Below, in pieces: positions 60,666-64,000 of a stretch of 64,000 bases of DNA. Each line of letters starts with the position of its first letter. Position 1 is the first letter of the stretch. Both the position numbers and the translations under genes were made by a program. The notes beneath the pieces are model-generated. The model was not told the origin of the DNA, made no database searches, and saw only the letters and a list, made by a program, of their open reading frames with translations. The DNA is from Merdimmobilis hominis (GTDB lineage: Bacteria; Bacillota; Clostridia; Oscillospirales; Ruminococcaceae). The stretch lies in NCBI RefSeq assembly GCF_021109255.1, contig NZ_JAJODG010000002.1. One strand, given 5' to 3'.

Positions 60666-61470
60666 AGACATCACCATCGGGCAGTATTTCCCAGGCAAGT
60701 CCCTGGTACACCGGATGGACCCCCGGATGAAGATCATCTTAGTGATCCTCTACATCGTCATGCTGTTCACCGGCGACAATGTGGGGAGCCTCATCGTGGG
60801 CATCTTCTTCCTGCTGATCGCCTACCCGGTTTCTAAAATCCCCATGAAGATGGTGGCCAAAGGGGTGAAGCCGGTCATCCCAATCATCCTCTTCACCGCT
60901 GTGCTCAACATGCTGTTTGTGGACGGCAAGGTGCTGTGGAGCTGGTGGGTGTTCAAGCTCACCCAGGAGGGCATCCAGCTGGCGGTGATGATGGCGGTGC
61001 GGATTGTCTGCCTTATCGCGGGCACCTCCCTCTTGACCTACACCACCAGCCCCATCGCCCTCACCGACGCCATCGAGCGCCTTTTGTCCCCCCTCAAAAA
61101 GCTGAACTTGCCGGTCCATGAACTGGCTATGATGATGACCATCGCCCTGCGGTTTATCCCCACCCTCATCGAGGAGACCGACAAGATTATCTCTGCCCAG
61201 AAGGCCCGGGGCGCGGACATGGAATCAGGCAGCATCATCGACCGGGCCAAGGCCATGATCCCCATTTTAATCCCCTTGTTCGTCTCGGCTTTCCGCCGGG
61301 CGGAGGAGCTGGCCCTCGCCATGGAGTGCCGCTGTTACCGGGGAGGGGAAGGGCGCACCCGGATGAAGCAGCTCCACCTGTGCGGCATCGACTTTGTGGG
61401 CCTTGCCTTTGTGGTGTTCTGCTTTGCCCTGACCTTGATCACAAACACCCTATTGCCCAGTATGTTTTAA
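60658..61470 (+). CDS. ecfT: ECF transporter transmembrane subunit EcfT
   Basis: 270 residues with about six membrane helices. The conserved cytosolic coupling region AQKARGADMESGSIIDRAKAMIPILIPLFVSAFRRAEELALAMECRCYRGG carries the two Arg-containing motifs that contact EcfA1/EcfA2. Starts DITIGQYFPGKSLVHRMDPRMKI, typical of the family. Last gene of the module; truA follows after 4 nt. Confidence 0.95.
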   Translation: MLKDITIGQYFPGKSLVHRMDPRMKIILVILYIVMLFTGDNVGSLIVGIFFLLIAYPVSKIPMKMVAKGVKPVIPIILFTAVLNMLFVDGKVLWSWWVFKLTQEGIQLAVMMAVRIVCLIAGTSLLTYTTSPIALTDAIERLLSPLKKLNLPVHELAMMMTIALRFIPTLIEETDKIISAQKARGADMESGSIIDRAKAMIPILIPLFVSAFRRAEELALAMECRCYRGGEGRTRMKQLHLCGIDFVGLAFVVFCFALTLITNTLLPSMF

Positions 61471-61474
61471 GACT

Positions 61475-62248
61475 ATGCGAAATTTACTGCTGACCATCCG
61501 GTACAAGGGAACAAAATACCATGGGTTCCAGGTGCAAAAAAATGCCCTTGCCGTGGCCACTGTATTTCAGGACGCGGTGGAGGCGGTGTTCCACCAGCGG
61601 CTGGACATCAAAGGCTGTTCCCGCACCGACACCGGCGTCCATGCCAACCGGTTCTGCGTCTCCCTAAAAACCGAGAGTACCATCCCCTGTGACCGGCTGG
61701 TCAAGGCGCTGAACATCAACCTCCCCTGGGATGTGGCGGTCCTCGCCTGCCGGGAGGTCCCCCTTGATTTCCACGCCCGCTACAACTGCAAGGGCAAGCG
61801 GTATGTGTACAAAATCCTCAACTCGGAGATCAAAGACCCCTTTTTGGAGGGGCTTGTCCACCAGCACCGCTACCCCTTGGATGTACAGGAGCTGAACCGG
61901 GCTGCCCAGGATTTTGTGGGCACCCACGACTTCAGCTCCTTTTGCAGCGCGGGCAGCAAGATCGAAGATATGACCCGGACCATCTACGCCGCTTCGGTGC
62001 GCCGGGAAGGGGATCTGGTCCTGTTCACGGTAGAGGGGGACGGCTTTCTGTACAACATGGTGCGGATTATGGCTGGCACCCTCATCGACATCTCCAAGGG
62101 GCTGATTCCCCCAGACGGCATCCCAGCGGTGATTGCCGCCCGGGACCGGGAGCGGGCCGGGTTTACAGCGCCGGCCTGCGGGCTTTACTTAGATGAGGTG
62201 TTTTATGAAGAAGGGGAGATGGCTCTGCCGTCCCCGGAAAGCAAATAG
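61475..62248 (+). CDS. truA: tRNA pseudouridine(38-40) synthase
   Basis: 257 residues. Catalytic Asp52 lies in GCSRTDTGVHA; further conserved parts are FHARYNCKGKRYVYKIL, FVGTHDFSSFCSAGSK, and GDGFLYNMVRIMAGTLIDISKG. Position directly after ecfT is the standard Firmicutes order ecfA1-ecfA2-ecfT-truA. Confidence 0.97.
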   Translation: MRNLLLTIRYKGTKYHGFQVQKNALAVATVFQDAVEAVFHQRLDIKGCSRTDTGVHANRFCVSLKTESTIPCDRLVKALNINLPWDVAVLACREVPLDFHARYNCKGKRYVYKILNSEIKDPFLEGLVHQHRYPLDVQELNRAAQDFVGTHDFSSFCSAGSKIEDMTRTIYAASVRREGDLVLFTVEGDGFLYNMVRIMAGTLIDISKGLIPPDGIPAVIAARDRERAGFTAPACGLYLDEVFYEEGEMALPSPESK

Positions 62249-62266
62249 GCAAAGGAGGAAGTCGCC

Positions 62267-63469
62267 GTGGGCAAGCTGACCCAATTGGAAGAAGTCCGCC
62301 GGGAGCGGAAGCGCAAACGGCTGGTAAAGCGGATCACCGGTTTGGCGGTGGGATTGGCTCTGCTGGTTGGGGTTGCCTTTTTTTGGCAGCAGATTGCGGA
62401 TTTGGATTTGGCCACCCAGGTGGAGGATCTGATCGCTTCCTTTGGCTCCGGTTCCGGCTACCCGGTGGAGACCCCAGGCGGTATCGTCAAAACCATGTTT
62501 GACGCCGACGGCCAGGTTGGGGTGCTCAATGACACCAACCTGTATGTCTACAACAAAAGCGGCAAGCAGGTGAAAAACATCCTCCACGGGTACAACAACC
62601 CGGCCCTGCGGGCAGAGGGAGGGCGCATCCTGGTTTTTGATCGGGGCGGCAACGGCCTGCGGGTGGAATCCAAGAGCAAAAACCTCTTTTCGATCACCTA
62701 TGACAACCCCATCACCAGCGCCGATCTCTCCTCTGGGGGGAACCTGGCGGTGGCAGTGGGCTCCAGCCAGTACCAGGGCCAGGTCATTGTCTACAACAAG
62801 CGGTTTGAAGAGATCTTCCGATGGCTGTCCTCTGACACCGTGCTGGATGTAGCCCTCTCCGACAAGGGCAACACTATGGCTGTGGCCAGCGTCACCACTG
62901 TGAACGGGCAGATCGCCTCCACAGTGCGGCTGTTCAAGTTCAATTCCGAGCAGCCGGTGGCGGAGATCCCCCTCACTGGGGAACTGGTGGTTGCCCTGCG
63001 CACCGGGGACGGCGGGCTCTTCTATGCCGTGACCGACCAGGGAATTACCGCCATTACCTCCGGCGGCAAGGTGGAGGCCAGCTATTCCTTTGGCGGGGAC
63101 CCTTTGGCGGCTTTTGACTGCTCCGGCGGCAAGGGAATCGCCGTGGTGCTGGGGGATTTTAAGGAGAACCGAAGCCTGACCGCCTATGTCCTGGATGAAA
63201 AGCTGAAGGTGAAGGGAAGCGCTGTACTGAATGTCCGGCCAGAACTGCTGCGCCACGACAGCAAAGGCGTCTATTTCCTGGCGGACAACAAGGTCTACTG
63301 CTACACCAACACGATGGATCTGGTGGACACAGTGGACACCCCAGACGCCCGCTGCGCTTACATCCAGGGGAACCGGCTTTATTACACCACCAGCAAGAAG
63401 ATGGACCGGGTGTCGGTCAGCCGCCCCGAAAAGCTCCCCAAGGAGAGCAGTCCATCCAGCGCTGGATAA
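62267..63469 (+). CDS. DUF5711 membrane-anchored repeat protein
   Basis: 400 residues from GTG 62267 after AAAGGAGG. A basic cytosolic N-terminus and one membrane helix (ITGLAVGLALLVGVAFFW) are followed by an extracytoplasmic domain of short beta repeats that looks like a beta-propeller (VLNDTNLYVYNKSGKQVKNI; AVAVGSSQYQGQVIVYNKRFEEIFRW; YFLADNKVYCYTNTMDLVDTV). It matches the DUF5711 family pattern, function unknown. It precedes a CvpA-like gene by 10 nt. Confidence 0.8.
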   Translation: MGKLTQLEEVRRERKRKRLVKRITGLAVGLALLVGVAFFWQQIADLDLATQVEDLIASFGSGSGYPVETPGGIVKTMFDADGQVGVLNDTNLYVYNKSGKQVKNILHGYNNPALRAEGGRILVFDRGGNGLRVESKSKNLFSITYDNPITSADLSSGGNLAVAVGSSQYQGQVIVYNKRFEEIFRWLSSDTVLDVALSDKGNTMAVASVTTVNGQIASTVRLFKFNSEQPVAEIPLTGELVVALRTGDGGLFYAVTDQGITAITSGGKVEASYSFGGDPLAAFDCSGGKGIAVVLGDFKENRSLTAYVLDEKLKVKGSAVLNVRPELLRHDSKGVYFLADNKVYCYTNTMDLVDTVDTPDARCAYIQGNRLYYTTSKKMDRVSVSRPEKLPKESSPSSAG

Positions 63470-63479
63470 AGGAGGCAGT

Positions 63480-64000
63480 ATGGAACAATACGTACCCATT
63501 TTATTGGATGTTCTGGTGGTGGTTGTCATCATCAGCATGGTCAAAGCCTCCGCCCGGCGGGGGTTTGTGCGCACCGTCATCCAATTTGCCGGCTATCTTG
63601 TCTCCCTGGGGATTTCCTCAGTGGTGAGCCGGATGGCTGCCATTTTTGTCTACGACTCCTTTGTGCGGGATGGGATTGTGGATTTCCTCTCCCGCAACAT
63701 CCAAAATGTCACCGACCAGGAGATGGTGATGGAGGAACTGATCGCCGCTCTGGAAAGCCTGCCTGCCATCCTGCAAAGTGCCCTCTCCCAAGCCGGGGTG
63801 GATTTGACCAGCGCCCTTTACGGCCTCACCGGGGATTCGGTGGGGAAGATCGCCGCCGCCGTGGCGGACACGGTGGTGGGGCCTGCGGCCATCGGCCTTT
63901 TGCGGACCATCTTCTTTATCCTGGCCTTCTCCACCTGCATGCTGTTTGTCAAAAGCTTTGCCCGGCTGTTCCGGGGGCTGTACCGGGTTCCGTTGCTGGG
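63480..64000 (+). CDS. CvpA-family membrane protein, cut by the window end
   Basis: The first 173 residues are visible, open at the right edge. ATG 63480 follows GGAGGCAG. Several hydrophobic helices begin with VPILLDVLVVVVIISMVKASARRGFVRTVIQFAGYLVSLGISS, the usual opening of CvpA/colicin V production-like proteins. Function is not settled. Confidence 0.75.
   Translation, partial: MEQYVPILLDVLVVVVIISMVKASARRGFVRTVIQFAGYLVSLGISSVVSRMAAIFVYDSFVRDGIVDFLSRNIQNVTDQEMVMEELIAALESLPAILQSALSQAGVDLTSALYGLTGDSVGKIAAAVADTVVGPAAIGLLRTIFFILAFSTCMLFVKSFARLFRGLYRVPLL

Overview
The window is a 64 kb piece of a GC-rich Firmicutes chromosome. It is most likely a spore-forming member of the Clostridia, and gene content and protein style suggest Oscillospirales/Ruminococcaceae-like bacteria. 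Evidence: strong AGGAGG ribosome sites with frequent GTG/TTG starts, a Gram-positive division and cell-wall cluster headed by mraZ, a meso-diaminopimelate type MurE (DNPR motif), PASTA-bearing PBP2, energy-coupling-factor (ECF) vitamin transport, FMN and SAM-I riboswitches, and coat-F type spore proteins. Nearly all genes lie on the + strand and most are core housekeeping genes.

Layout. 1-10.8 kb: rpoB (5' end outside the window), rpoC, then the str genes rpsL, rpsG, fusA and tuf with several intergenic hairpins. 10.8-14 kb: FMN riboswitch with two RibU-like ECF substrate subunits, then SAM-I riboswitch and metK. 14-16 kb (minus strand): VanW-like protein, small P-loop kinase, lipoprotein. 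16.3-20.8 kb: small membrane protein, recD2, comF, mreB. 20.9-26.3 kb: CAP-domain secreted protein (minus), two small coat-F-like genes, MscS channel (minus), a candidate structured RNA, and pcrA.

26.4-29.9 kb is the most interesting region. A conserved, cysteine-rich gene of unknown function, with a promoter resembling mother-cell sporulation promoters, is cut in two by a 2,719-bp element. The element carries an LrgA/LrgB pair, a 35-codon ORF and a large serine recombinase. The two copies of the 7-bp core ACAGGTG at its ends are placed so that precise excision rejoins the halves in frame into a 262-residue protein, although 2,719 is not a multiple of three. This resembles the skin-type elements that interrupt sporulation genes, but it is very small, is not phage-like, and has an unusual cargo that is tightly coupled to the interrupted gene.

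30-37.7 kb: thymidylate kinase, DUF2156 protein, GNAT acetyltransferase, 5-formyltetrahydrofolate cyclo-ligase, mltG, U32 peptidase, DUF4177 protein, MATE exporter. 38.2-52.9 kb: the dcw cluster mraZ-rsmH-ftsL-pbp2/spoVD-murE-murF-mraY-ftsW-murG-murA-ftsQ-ftsZ, without murD, murC or ftsA. 53-64 kb: a PfkB-family sugar-phosphate kinase, tRNA-Val(GAC) (minus), ruvCAB, glmM, an RNA methyltransferase-like gene, the ECF energizing module ecfA1-ecfA2-ecfT, truA, a DUF5711 protein and the start of a CvpA-family gene cut by the window edge. The ECF module at 59-61 kb has no adjacent substrate subunit, so it can plausibly serve the RibU-like subunits at 11-12 kb as well as others elsewhere.
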